Below, in pieces: positions 1-7,343 of a stretch of 11,252 bases of DNA (position 1 is the first letter of the stretch; every line of letters begins with the position of its first letter). This DNA is from an uncultured Clostridia bacterium (lineage in GTDB: Bacteria; Bacillota_A; Clostridia; Oscillospirales; Oscillospiraceae): the NCBI GenBank assembly GCA_947167435.1, contig CAMVIC010000036.1, forward strand, positions 1-11,252, written 5' to 3'. The position numbers and the translations under genes were made by a program. The notes under the pieces are model-generated. The model was not told the origin of the DNA and ran no database searches. It worked only from the letters and a program-made list of their open reading frames with translations.

Positions 1-597
1 GTGATGTCGGTTGCGGACCGCATGCACATCGAACCCGATGAGGTCACCCCCATGGACGATTCCATCCTGGCAGGCGTGGGCAACGCGGTCTCCTTCGTCT
101 TCAAGCCTCTGGGCTTTGGTTCCTGGCGGCCTACGGTGGCCACGGTCACGGGCCTGGTGGCCAAGGAGGAAGTGGTCAGCACCTTCGGCGTCCTGTACAA
201 CTATGACGACGCAGACGGCGAAGAAGAACTGGAGGAGAACGGCGATCAGATCTGGGACAACGTCGCCGCGGACTTCGGCGCTTTTTCCGGCGGTCATGGA
301 ATGCTGGCGGCCTTCGCCTTCATGCTCTTCAATCTCCTGTGCGCCCCCTGCTTCGCGGCCATGGGTGCCATCAAGCGGGAAATGAACAACCCCAAGTGGA
401 CGCTGTTCGCCATCGGCTATATGTGTGTCTTTGCCTACGTCGTTTCTCTGATCGTCTATCAGGTCGGTAAGATTTTCGTCGGCGGCGTGAATGTCTTTGG
501 GCTGATCGTGGCGCTGATCCTGCTGGCCCTGCTGTGCTGGCAGCTCTTCAAGCCCTACAAGGAATCCACCAAGCTGACCCAGAAGGTGCGCGTGTAA
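1..597 (+). CDS. feoB: Ferrous iron transport protein B (FeoB), C-terminal fragment
   Basis: This is the C-terminal 198 residues of FeoB, the GTP-binding membrane permease that imports Fe2+. The 5' part, including the G domain, lies outside the window, so the GTG at base 1 is not a real start. The visible part holds conserved FeoB stretches: a GVGNAVSFVFKPLGFGSW segment, the gate-type motif TVTGLVAKEEVVSTFGVLY (about residues 48-66 of the fragment), a soluble acidic insert (DDADGEEELEEN), and the membrane stretch with FNLLCAPCFAAMGAIKREM. The last helices (about residues 135-183) end in a basic tail. The CAPC cysteines match the conserved CxPC of FeoB membrane domains. The next gene encodes the small Cys-rich protein that accompanies FeoB in Firmicutes, which supports the call. 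A 7-bp hairpin follows the stop at once. Confidence 0.97.
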   Translation: MMSVADRMHIEPDEVTPMDDSILAGVGNAVSFVFKPLGFGSWRPTVATVTGLVAKEEVVSTFGVLYNYDDADGEEELEENGDQIWDNVAADFGAFSGGHGMLAAFAFMLFNLLCAPCFAAMGAIKREMNNPKWTLFAIGYMCVFAYVVSLIVYQVGKIFVGGVNVFGLIVALILLALLCWQLFKPYKESTKLTQKVRV

Positions 598-614
598 GGA
601 CAGCGCAGCTGTCC
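598..614 (+). other. Hairpin directly after feoB stop
   Basis: GGACAGC (598-604) and GCTGTCC (608-614) form a perfect 7-bp stem with a 3-base GCA loop, starting on the base after the feoB stop codon. No T-run follows, so it is not a normal intrinsic terminator. In this position it could protect the feoB transcript 3' end or lower read-through into the small downstream gene. That role is inference. Confidence 0.5.
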
Positions 615-650
615 CCGCCGCCCTCAAAACCGGAAAGGAGCTGATGCGTT

Positions 651-842
651 ATGTTAACCTGGCTGCAATCAAATCTGGCGTCCCTGATCGTCGGATTCGT
701 CCTTCTGCTCATCGTTTGCCTGATCGTCCGACGATTGATCCTGGACAGAAAAGCCGGCAAACATATCTGCGGCGGCTCCTGCGGCTCCTGCGGGGGCGGC
801 TGCGGCGGCTGCCCCATGCAGGGGAAATGTCACAGCAAATAA
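651..842 (+). CDS. FeoB-associated Cys-rich membrane protein
   Basis: This 63-residue protein has one hydrophobic span (about residues 9-26), then a basic stretch (RRLILDRKAGK) and a short tail packed with Gly and Cys. Cys are at 23, 40, 44, 47, 51, 54 and 60, in the pattern CGGSCGSCGGGCGGCPMQGKC. This matches the FeoB-associated Cys-rich membrane protein family of Firmicutes, which sits next to feoB. The tail is presumed cytoplasmic and may bind iron or tune FeoB, but no biochemical role is established that I know of. The start at 651 is set by a GGAAAGGAG ribosome site at 632-640, 10 bases upstream. An ATG at 644 is in another frame and gives a product with no family features. The gene lies 53 bases after feoB and is probably co-transcribed with it. 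Confidence 0.9.
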   Translation: MLTWLQSNLASLIVGFVLLLIVCLIVRRLILDRKAGKHICGGSCGSCGGGCGGCPMQGKCHSK

Positions 843-846
843 TCCG

Positions 847-880
847 AAACGGATCCACGGGAGCGCCTGTGGATCCGTTT
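847..880 (+). terminator. Hairpin, possible weak intrinsic terminator of feo operon
   Basis: AAACGGATCCAC (847-858) pairs perfectly with GTGGATCCGTTT (869-880). The stem can extend inward by GGG/CCT with one G-U pair, leaving an AGCG loop. The arm ends in TTT, and bases 885-887 add another TTT after GCGC, so the U-tract is broken. It sits right after the Cys-rich gene and ends 25 bases before the ABC ATPase start, a normal terminator position. Since no clear promoter fits between it and the ATPase, partial read-through is likely. Confidence 0.55.
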
Positions 881-905
881 GCGCTTTCAAAGAAAGGAAC
901 GAAGT

Positions 906-1610
906 ATGTCTGAAATTCTGAATTTCAACGATGTTTCCCGTGTCTACACCGCGGGCGACCATGAGCTGCGGGCACTGGATCACATCGATCTGTCCCTTCC
1001 CTCCGGAAAATTCATTGTGGTGCTGGGCCCCTCCGGTGCGGGCAAGAGCACCCTGCTGAATCTGATCGGCGGGCTGGACAGCCCCACCGAGGGCCGCATC
1101 ACCGTGGACGGCCGGGACATCTCCAAGCTGAGCAACGACCAGCTGGCGGAGTACCGGGCCCAGACTGTGGGCTTTGTCTTCCAGAATTACAATCTGATCC
1201 CCACCCTGACGGTCTACGAGAACGTGGCCCTGGTGCGGGAGATCGTGAAAAATGCCCTGCCTGCGGAGGAGATGCTGGCTGCGGTGGGTCTGGCGGATCA
1301 TCTGAAAAACTTCCCGGCGGAGCTCTCCGGCGGCGAGCAGCAGCGGGTGTCCATCGCCCGGGCTCTGGCCAAGAACCCCAAGATCCTCCTGTGCGACGAG
1401 CCCACCGGCGCCCTGGACAGCGAGACCGGCGTGGTGGTGCTGAAGCTGCTGCTGAAAATGGCCCGGGAGCGGGGCAAGACCATCGTGATCGTCACCCACA
1501 ACCAGAACATCGCCAAGATGGCGGACGTGATCGTCCGGGTCAAGAGCGGCCATATCCGCAGCATGGAGACTCAGGAGCATCCGCTGTCCGCGGAAGAAGT
1601 GGAGTGGTAG
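906..1610 (+). CDS. ABC transporter ATP-binding protein, LolD/MacB type
   Basis: This 234-residue protein is the nucleotide-binding subunit of a type VII (MacB/LolCDE-like) ABC transporter and works at the cytoplasmic membrane face. Motifs in order: Walker [10 protein letters not shown] (41-49), Q-loop Q93 in [10 protein letters not shown], signature LSGGEQQ (140-146), Walker B ILLCDE (160-165) with catalytic E165, D-loop GALD (168-171), and H-loop H198 in IVTHN. Length and motif spacing are normal. The start at 906 follows an AAAGGA ribosome site (893-898) at 7 bases; an in-frame TTG at 879 would begin inside the upstream hairpin and adds residues unlike the family. The permease gene starts one base after its stop, so the two form one transporter. 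Its substrate cannot be read from sequence. Position between feo and metal genes hints at shared regulation but does not prove a metal role. Confidence 0.93.
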   Translation: MSEILNFNDVSRVYTAGDHELRALDHIDLSLPSGKFIVVLGPSGAGKSTLLNLIGGLDSPTEGRITVDGRDISKLSNDQLAEYRAQTVGFVFQNYNLIPTLTVYENVALVREIVKNALPAEEMLAAVGLADHLKNFPAELSGGEQQRVSIARALAKNPKILLCDEPTGALDSETGVVVLKLLLKMARERGKTIVIVTHNQNIAKMADVIVRVKSGHIRSMETQEHPLSAEEVEW

Positions 1611-1611
1611 T

Positions 1612-3894
1612 ATGCTCAGAAGAAAGCTGTTTCGCACCATGGGGCGCTACAAGGCCCAATTCATCTCCATGGTGATCATGGTGGCCCTGGGCATGGGCGT
1701 CTTCCTGGGCTTCCAGATGGAGTGGTACACCCTGGACCGGACCTCCGCCCAGACCTACGAGGCCACAGGCTTTGCCGACTTCCGCGTCCTCTCCGACGCC
1801 CTGTTCACCCGGGAGGAGCTGGAGGCCGTGGCGGCCATCCCCGACGTCACCGACGCCGCCCGCTTTTTGAAGGTCAACGTGGCGGTGAAGGGGGACACGG
1901 ATCTGCTGGGCCTCAGCGTCACCTCCAACCCCAAGGTCTCCGGCATCTACGTTAGCTCCGGCGAGGCCTATGACCCCGAGGCGAAGGGCTTCTGGCTCTC
2001 CGATCAGTACGCCGCCAAGAACGGCGTCCGCCTGGGGGACGAGCTGAGCCTGATCTACGCCGCCCCCTTCGGCACGGTGGAGCTCACGGCTCCGGTGCTG
2101 GGCCTTGCCAAGGCCTCGGAGTATATGATCTGCATCCAGGACGGCACCCAGCTCATGCCGGACTACAACAGCTACGGCTTCGTCTACACCTCTCCGGCCA
2201 TGCTGGAGGAGGCCATGGGCATGGAGCTCTACACCCAGCTCAATCTGATCTCCGAGCTGTCCAAGGAGGAGATCGTCCCGCTGATCGACCGGGCCCTGGG
2301 CCGTACCAGTCTGGTGCTGTCCAAGGACGAGGTGGTCTCCTGGTCGGAGACCCAGGGGGAGATCAACGAGGGCGTCACCATGGGCTCCATTTTGCCGGTG
2401 CTCTTCCTGGCCATCGCCATTTTGACCATGGTCACCACCATGCACCGCATCACCGCCTCCGAGAAGACCCAGATCGGCCTGCTGAAATCCCTGGGCTTCA
2501 CGGATTGCCGCATCCTCCGGCACTATTCCGCCTACGGCCTTGCCATCGGCATCGCGGGCTCCGTCCTGGGGGTGGGCATCGGCTATCTGCTGGCCTGGTA
2601 CATCATGAACCCCGACGGGGCCATGGGGACCTACGTGGACCTGATCGACTGGACGCTGTACGTGCCCGGCTTCTGCTGGATCGTGCTGGCGGCAGTGATC
2701 GCGTTCCTGACGCTGATCAGCTTCCTGTCGGTGAAATCCATGCTCCGGGGCAGCGCCGCCGACGCCCTGCGGCCCTATTCCCCCAAGCGGATCCGGGCCT
2801 CGGCCCTGGAAAAGACGGGCTTCTGGAAGCGGATGCGCTTCAGCGGCCGCTGGAACCTGCGGGACAGCCTGCGGCATAAGTCCAGGACCGGCATGACCCT
2901 CTTCGGCATCGTGGGCTGCATGATCCTGCTGGTGGGAGCGCTGGGCATGAACGACACCGCCCGCAGCTTCGTCACCGTGTTCTACGACGAGGCCACGGCC
3001 TATGAGAGCAAGCTGAACCTGTCTGCCGACGAGAACGGCAACGAGGCCGCCCTGGCCCTGGCGGAGGAGCGGGAGGGCGACTGGGCCGCCGTGTCCAGCG
3101 TCCAGGTGGGGGACGCCCCGGTGGGGCTGGAGATCTACCACGTGCCCCACGGCCTGATCCACTTTATCGCAAAGGATATGTCCGAGGTGACCCTGGCTCC
3201 GGAGGGGGTCTATATCTGCGACCGCATCGCCCGGGATAACGGCCTGGCCCCCGGGGACAAGATTCGCTTCTCCCCCTACGGCTCCAGCGAGACCTACGAG
3301 GCCACCGTGCAGGGGATCCTGCGCTCCCTGTCCGAGTCCGTGATCCTCTCCGACGAGGCCGCCGACCGGATCGGCATTCCCTATACCGTCAACACCGTCT
3401 ACACCCGGCAGACCGGCATCGAGGCCGGCGGGATCATCTCCAGCGTCCAGAGCAAGCAGAGCATTCTGGACTCCTTCGACAAGTTCATGGAGCTGATGAA
3501 CGCCATGATCTTCCTGCTGGCGGTGGCCGCCGTGGTGCTGGGGCTGGTGGTGCTCTACAACCTGGGCGTTATGAGCTACACCGAGCGCTACCGGGAGATG
3601 GCGACCCTCAAGGTGGTGGGCTTCCGGGATCGGCAGATCGGCCGCATTCTCATCGGACAGAACCTGTGGCTGACGGTGCTGGGCGTGCTCATCGGCCTGC
3701 CCGCCGGGGTGGGGGTGCTGAAATACCTGCTGACCGCCCTGGCCTCGGAGTATGAAATGAAGCTCACCCTGGGGCCCCTCACCTATGGGATCTCCATCGG
3801 CCTCACCTTCGGCGTCAGCCTGCTGGTGGGCTGGATGATCGCCCGCAAGACCCGGCGCATCGACATGGTGGAGGCGCTCAAGGGCGTAGATTAA
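1612..3894 (+). CDS. FtsX/MacB-type ABC permease with two tandem modules
   Basis: This 760-residue membrane protein partners the ATPase encoded one base upstream. By eye it has eight membrane spans: about 17-36, 257-278, 305-330, 350-375, 428-447, 630-652, 680-705 and 724-742. A large extracytoplasmic domain (about 40-250) follows span 1, and another (about 450-625) follows span 5. Each half is thus one span, a large domain, then three spans, the layout of one MacB/LolC module. Each half carries the FtsX-type cytoplasmic stretch: TASEKTQIGLLKSLGFTDCRI (near 281-301) and YREMATLKVVGFRDRQI (near 660-676). A single chain may therefore do the work of a permease dimer. Substrates of this class include lipoproteins, peptides and antibiotics; I cannot choose. 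The start is set by GGAG at 1601-1604 inside the upstream gene. There is no signal peptide beyond span 1. Confidence 0.92.
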   Translation: MLRRKLFRTMGRYKAQFISMVIMVALGMGVFLGFQMEWYTLDRTSAQTYEATGFADFRVLSDALFTREELEAVAAIPDVTDAARFLKVNVAVKGDTDLLGLSVTSNPKVSGIYVSSGEAYDPEAKGFWLSDQYAAKNGVRLGDELSLIYAAPFGTVELTAPVLGLAKASEYMICIQDGTQLMPDYNSYGFVYTSPAMLEEAMGMELYTQLNLISELSKEEIVPLIDRALGRTSLVLSKDEVVSWSETQGEINEGVTMGSILPVLFLAIAILTMVTTMHRITASEKTQIGLLKSLGFTDCRILRHYSAYGLAIGIAGSVLGVGIGYLLAWYIMNPDGAMGTYVDLIDWTLYVPGFCWIVLAAVIAFLTLISFLSVKSMLRGSAADALRPYSPKRIRASALEKTGFWKRMRFSGRWNLRDSLRHKSRTGMTLFGIVGCMILLVGALGMNDTARSFVTVFYDEATAYESKLNLSADENGNEAALALAEEREGDWAAVSSVQVGDAPVGLEIYHVPHGLIHFIAKDMSEVTLAPEGVYICDRIARDNGLAPGDKIRFSPYGSSETYEATVQGILRSLSESVILSDEAADRIGIPYTVNTVYTRQTGIEAGGIISSVQSKQSILDSFDKFMELMNAMIFLLAVAAVVLGLVVLYNLGVMSYTERYREMATLKVVGFRDRQIGRILIGQNLWLTVLGVLIGLPAGVGVLKYLLTALASEYEMKLTLGPLTYGISIGLTFGVSLLVGWMIARKTRRIDMVEALKGVD

Positions 3895-3958
3895 AAAACC
3901 AAGCGCATTCCCGGGAAAACAAGGAAAGTCTGACAGAAAGAAAAATGGAGGTAGTATT

Positions 3959-4231
3959 ATGTTAACCGGAAAACTTGCAATGTTCGCTTTTGGCACCCTC
4001 TTTGGCTCCGCCGGCTTCAAGATCCTGGCAAGCCGGGACGCCCGGAAGGTCTACACCCACGCCACCGCGGCGGCCCTGCGCTGCAAGAAGGAAGTCATGC
4101 GGAACGTGGATGAGATTCAGGCGGCCTGCGCCGACATCCTGGCCGACGCCAAGGAGATCAACGCCCAGCGGGAGGCCGCCGAGGCTCCCGTCTACATCGA
4201 GGACGGCACTGAGGAAGCGACCGAGGTATGA
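3959..4231 (+). CDS. DUF6110-like small protein, hydrophobic glycine-rich N-terminus
   Basis: This 90-residue protein has a short hydrophobic, glycine-spaced segment (residues 6-23, LAMFAFGTLFGSAGFKIL), then SRDARKVYTHATAAALRCKKEVM, then a charged helical stretch (about 45-75) and an acidic tail. From memory it matches the DUF6110 family, small proteins commonly encoded beside metal-transporting P-type ATPases in Clostridia; I could not run a profile search. The start follows a strong GGAGG at 3947-3951, 7 bases upstream. The stop overlaps the ATPase start by 4 bases (ATGA), so the two are translationally coupled, which implies joint function. The hydrophobic segment may be one membrane span or a membrane-surface anchor. 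By analogy with small hydrophobic proteins beside ferrosome ATPases it could act in the same compartment as the pump, but this is inference. The only Cys are C42 and C57, so it is not an obvious metal binder. Confidence 0.78.
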   Translation: MLTGKLAMFAFGTLFGSAGFKILASRDARKVYTHATAAALRCKKEVMRNVDEIQAACADILADAKEINAQREAAEAPVYIEDGTEEATEV

Positions 4232-6336
4232 GATTTCAGATTCTGCACCGTTCCCCCGGCAGACTCCGCCTGCGGGCCTGCGTAAGCCCCATGGAGCCGG
4301 AGCAGGCGGATCTGCTGGAGGCCTGGCTGCTGACCCAGCCGGAGGTGGATCGGGTCAGCGTGCAGGAGGGCATCTGCTCCGTGACCGTGATCTACCACGG
4401 CCCCGTGGAGCCTGTCACCGCCCGGCTGGCTGCCTTTACCTATGAGCGGGCTGCCGCCGAGCTGCCGCCCCTGCACCACAGCAGCCGGGCCATGAACCGG
4501 GAATACAAGGAGAAGCTGGTGGACATGGTGCTGCGCCACTATCTGAAAAAGTGGTTCCTGCCCGCCCAGCTTCGGATCGCCCTGGGGATCTGCCAGTCCG
4601 CGCCCCGGATCCTCCGGGCGCTGCGGATCCTGCTGTCCGGGCGGCTGACCGTGGACGTGCTGGACGGCGTCGCCATCGGCGTGTCCCAGCTCACGGGGGA
4701 CTTCGGCACTGCCGCCTCCGTGTCGTTCCTGCTCCGCCTGGGGGAGACCCTGGAGGAGTGGACCCACAAGCGTTCGGTGGACGATCTGGCCCGCAGCATG
4801 GCCCTGCAGGTGGACACCGTCTGGAAGCTGGACGCCGATGGCCGCCAGACCCTGGTTCCCCTGGAGAAGGTCGCCCCCGGCGACTGCCTGATGGTGCACA
4901 CGGGCCACGTCCTGCCCCTGGACGGCATCCTGGAGAGCGGCGACGTGATGCTCAACCAGGCCTCCCTCACCGGCGAATCCGTCCCCGTGGCCAAGCGGCC
5001 CGGCGCTGCGGTCTACGCGGGCTCCGTGGTGGAGGAGGGCAACTGCGTCCTCCGGGTCGCCGGCTCCGTGGGCGAGAACCGCTACGACCGCATCGTGAAA
5101 ATGATCGAGGACTCCGAACGGCTGAAATCCGGGGTGGAGCGGCAGGCCGCCAATCTGGCGGATCGGCTGGTGCCCTGGTGCCTGGGAGGCAGTCTGGTGA
5201 CCTGGCTGCTGACCCGGAACGTGGCCCGGGCGGTGTCGGTGCTGATGGTGGACTTCTCCTGCGCCCTCAAGCTGTCCATGCCCCTGAGCGTGCTCTCCGC
5301 CATGGGGGAGGCCGGAAACCGGAAGATCACCGTCAAGGGCGGCAAGTTCCTGGAGCGGATCAGCGAGGCGGACACCGTCATCTTCGACAAGACCGGCACC
5401 CTCACCAAGGCCTGCCCCACGGTTTTGCGTGTGGTGCCGTTCCACGGGCAGGACGCCGCGGAGATGCTGCGGCTGGCCGCCTGCCTGGAGGAGCACTTCC
5501 CCCATTCCGTGGCCAACGCCGTGGTGCGGGCCGCCCACGAGCGGGGCCTGGATCACGAGGAAATGCACTCTGACGTGGAATACGTGGTGGCCCACGGCAT
5601 TGCCACCCGGGTCGACGGCAAGCGCACCGTGATCGGCAGCCGCCACTTCGTCTTCGAGGACGAGGGCGTTACCATTCTGCCCGCGGATCAGCCGGCCTTT
5701 GACGCCCTGGATCAAGCCAACTCCTGGCTCTTCCTGGCGGTGGACGGGATACTCTCCGCAGCCATCGGCATTCTCGACCCGCTGCGGCCCGAGGCAGGGG
5801 AGACCCTGGCTGCTCTCCACGCCGCCGGGATCGGAAAGACGGTAATGCTCACCGGCGACAATCAGAACACTGCCGCAGCCATCGCAGAGCTGCTGGGCGT
5901 GGACGCCTTCCGGGCGGAGGTTTTGCCCGAGGACAAGGCGGGCTTCATCCGGAGCGAGCAGGCTGCAGGCAGGACCGTGGTGATGATCGGCGACGGCATC
6001 AACGACACCCCGGCCCTGTCCCTGGCGGACGTGGGCATTGCCGTGGGCAGCGGAGCTACCATCGCCCGGGAGGTGGCCGACGTGGTGATCGCCGCAGAGG
6101 ATCTGCGGGAGCTGGTCTACCTCAAGCGTCTCTCCGACGCCCTGATGCGCCGCATCCGGCAAAACTACCACTTTGTAATGGGCTTCAACGGCGGGCTGAT
6201 CCTGCTGGGGGCTCTGGGGGTCCTGCCCCCGGCTGTGAGCGCCCTGCTGCATAACAGCTCCACCCTGCTGCTGAGCCTGCGAAGTCTGACGAATCTGTTG
6301 GGGGAGAACCATGATCAAAACAACGGTAAAAATTGA
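4228..6336 (+). CDS. P1B-type metal ATPase with SCA motif (P1B-6/FezB-like candidate)
   Basis: This 702-residue P-type ATPase has the P1B layout. Residues 1-75 look like an HMA-fold domain with no Cys pair but an Arg-rich HRSPGRLRLR start. Actuator loop TGES is at 248-251, phosphorylated Asp D387 in DKTGT, TGDN at 542-545, hinge GDGIND at 588-593, and C-terminal spans at about 645-690. The membrane motif that selects metal, normally CPC, reads F-S-C-A-L-K (S344-C345-A346), so a Cu or Zn/Cd pump is unlikely. The N-domain dipeptide, usually HP, reads H426-S427 within EHFPHS. P1B-6 ATPases include FezB, which loads iron into ferrosome organelles of some anaerobes; this gene's motif, its small hydrophobic partner and the nearby feoB fit that group, but Mn or another divalent metal is possible. 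It overlaps the DUF6110-like gene by 4 bases and the HMA gene by 26. Confidence 0.95.
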   Translation: MRFQILHRSPGRLRLRACVSPMEPEQADLLEAWLLTQPEVDRVSVQEGICSVTVIYHGPVEPVTARLAAFTYERAAAELPPLHHSSRAMNREYKEKLVDMVLRHYLKKWFLPAQLRIALGICQSAPRILRALRILLSGRLTVDVLDGVAIGVSQLTGDFGTAASVSFLLRLGETLEEWTHKRSVDDLARSMALQVDTVWKLDADGRQTLVPLEKVAPGDCLMVHTGHVLPLDGILESGDVMLNQASLTGESVPVAKRPGAAVYAGSVVEEGNCVLRVAGSVGENRYDRIVKMIEDSERLKSGVERQAANLADRLVPWCLGGSLVTWLLTRNVARAVSVLMVDFSCALKLSMPLSVLSAMGEAGNRKITVKGGKFLERISEADTVIFDKTGTLTKACPTVLRVVPFHGQDAAEMLRLAACLEEHFPHSVANAVVRAAHERGLDHEEMHSDVEYVVAHGIATRVDGKRTVIGSRHFVFEDEGVTILPADQPAFDALDQANSWLFLAVDGILSAAIGILDPLRPEAGETLAALHAAGIGKTVMLTGDNQNTAAAIAELLGVDAFRAEVLPEDKAGFIRSEQAAGRTVVMIGDGINDTPALSLADVGIAVGSGATIAREVADVVIAAEDLRELVYLKRLSDALMRRIRQNYHFVMGFNGGLILLGALGVLPPAVSALLHNSSTLLLSLRSLTNLLGENHDQNNGKN

Positions 6337-6565
6337 CGGCATGATGTGCGCCATGTGCGAGGCCCATATCTGCGAGACCATACGAAAAGCCGTCCCCGAC
6401 GCCAAAAAGGTCTCCGCCTCCAAGGGAAAAAAGGAGGCCGGCTTTCTGACGGAAGCCCCGGTGGATCCCGAGGCTCTGAAGGCCGCCATCGACGCCACGG
6501 GCTATACCTGCCTGGGCGTGGAATCCGCGCCCTATGAAAAGAAAGGCTGGTTCGGAAAGCCATGA
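6311..6565 (+). CDS. Free-standing HMA metal-binding protein (chaperone-like)
   Basis: This 84-residue soluble protein has the heavy-metal-associated ferredoxin-like fold pattern: strand TTVKIDGM, then the metal site MMCAMC (C13, C16), a helix (EAHICETIRKAV), a strand (KKVSASKGKKEAGFLTE), a second helix (DPEALKAAIDATGY) and a last strand (TCLGVESAP). The site is GMMCxxC rather than the usual GMTCxxC of copper chaperones. An extra Cys is at 70, and the tail is basic and aromatic (EKKGWFGKP). Such proteins bind a thiophilic metal and may pass it to a pump. The gene starts inside the ATPase gene (26-base overlap) behind GGGGAG at 6300-6305, and its stop overlaps the ZIP start by 4 bases. It probably supplies the Cys pair missing from the ATPase N-terminus. 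The metal is not known. Confidence 0.9.
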   Translation: MIKTTVKIDGMMCAMCEAHICETIRKAVPDAKKVSASKGKKEAGFLTEAPVDPEALKAAIDATGYTCLGVESAPYEKKGWFGKP

Positions 6566-7341
6566 AAACGGCGCTGATCGGCCTGCTGATCCCCTTTTTG
6601 GGGACTGCCCTGGGCTCTGCCTGCGTGTTCTGTATGCGAAAGGCGCTCAGCCAGACGGTGCAGAAGGCCCTCAGCGGCTTCGCGGCGGGGGTCATGGTGG
6701 CGGCCTCCGTCTGGAGTCTGCTGATCCCGGCCATGGAGCAGGCCTCGTCCATGGAACGCTGGGCCTTTCTGCCCGCCTTCCTGGGCTTCTGGCTGGGCAC
6801 CGTCTTCCTGCTGGCGCTGGATCATGTGATTCCCCACCTGCACCGGAACGCCAAGGCCGCCGAGGGCCCCAGAAGCAAGCTGGCCCGCACTACCATGATG
6901 GTGCTGGCAGTGACCCTCCACAATATCCCCGAGGGGATGGCGGTGGGCGTGGTCTACGCCGGGCTGGTGTCCGGCTCCGGGGAGATCACGGCGGGGGCCG
7001 CCCTGGCCCTGGCTCTGGGCATCGCCATCCAGAACTTCCCCGAGGGGGCCATCATCTCCATGCCCCTCCACGCGGAGGGGGCGGGGAAGGGCAGAGCCTT
7101 CCTGTACGGCGTCTTCTCCGGCGTGGTGGAGCCGATCTTCGGCATCGTGACCGTGCTGGCGGCGGGCCTGATCGTGCCTGCCATGCCCTATCTGCTGAGC
7201 TTCGCCGCCGGCGCTATGCTGTACGTGGTGGTGGAGGAGCTGATCCCGGATATGGCAGCAGGGGAGCACTCCCACGTGGGCGTCCTCCTCTTCGTCCTGG
7301 GCTTCAGTCTGATGATGGCCCTGGACGTGGCGCTGGGATAG
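6562..7341 (+). CDS. ZIP family divalent metal transporter
   Basis: This 259-residue membrane protein belongs to the ZIP (ZupT/GufA-like) family, which moves Zn2+, Fe2+, Mn2+ and similar ions into the cytoplasm. The binuclear metal site is clear: HNIPEG (120-125) in one helix and QNFPEG (157-162) in the next. Other family features are LALDHVIPH (84-92), VEPIFG (189-194), VEELIPD (224-230) and EHSH (235-238). About eight spans are visible and the length is normal. The first site has the H-N---E pattern seen in ZupT-like proteins that accept several metals. The gene overlaps the HMA gene by 4 bases (ATGA) and is the last of the coupled set of four. Its final eight codons are present a second time at 7691-7714, beyond a non-coding element. 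Confidence 0.95.
   Translation: MKTALIGLLIPFLGTALGSACVFCMRKALSQTVQKALSGFAAGVMVAASVWSLLIPAMEQASSMERWAFLPAFLGFWLGTVFLLALDHVIPHLHRNAKAAEGPRSKLARTTMMVLAVTLHNIPEGMAVGVVYAGLVSGSGEITAGAALALALGIAIQNFPEGAIISMPLHAEGAGKGRAFLYGVFSGVVEPIFGIVTVLAAGLIVPAMPYLLSFAAGAMLYVVVEELIPDMAAGEHSHVGVLLFVLGFSLMMALDVALG
7318..7341 (+). repeat. 24-bp direct repeat, copy 1 (end of ZIP gene)
   Basis: The last 24 bases of the ZIP coding region (ALDVALG and the stop, GCCCTGGACG...GGGATAG) recur exactly at 7691-7714. Both copies also have TGATG just upstream, but copy 2 lacks one G at the join. This copy is in frame and functional. Confidence 0.95.
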
Positions 7342-7343
7342 GG

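Noticed and set aside
3908..3917. TTCCCGGGAA palindrome before the DUF6110-like gene as an operator
   Set aside because: No promoter elements lie near it, it is only 10 bp, and short GC palindromes are expected by chance in this composition.
5481..5520. Inactive ATPase because the HP dipeptide reads HS
   Set aside because: All catalytic residues (D387, TGES, TGDN, GDGIND) are present, and as I recall the EHFPHS form occurs in related ATPases, so loss of function is not supported.
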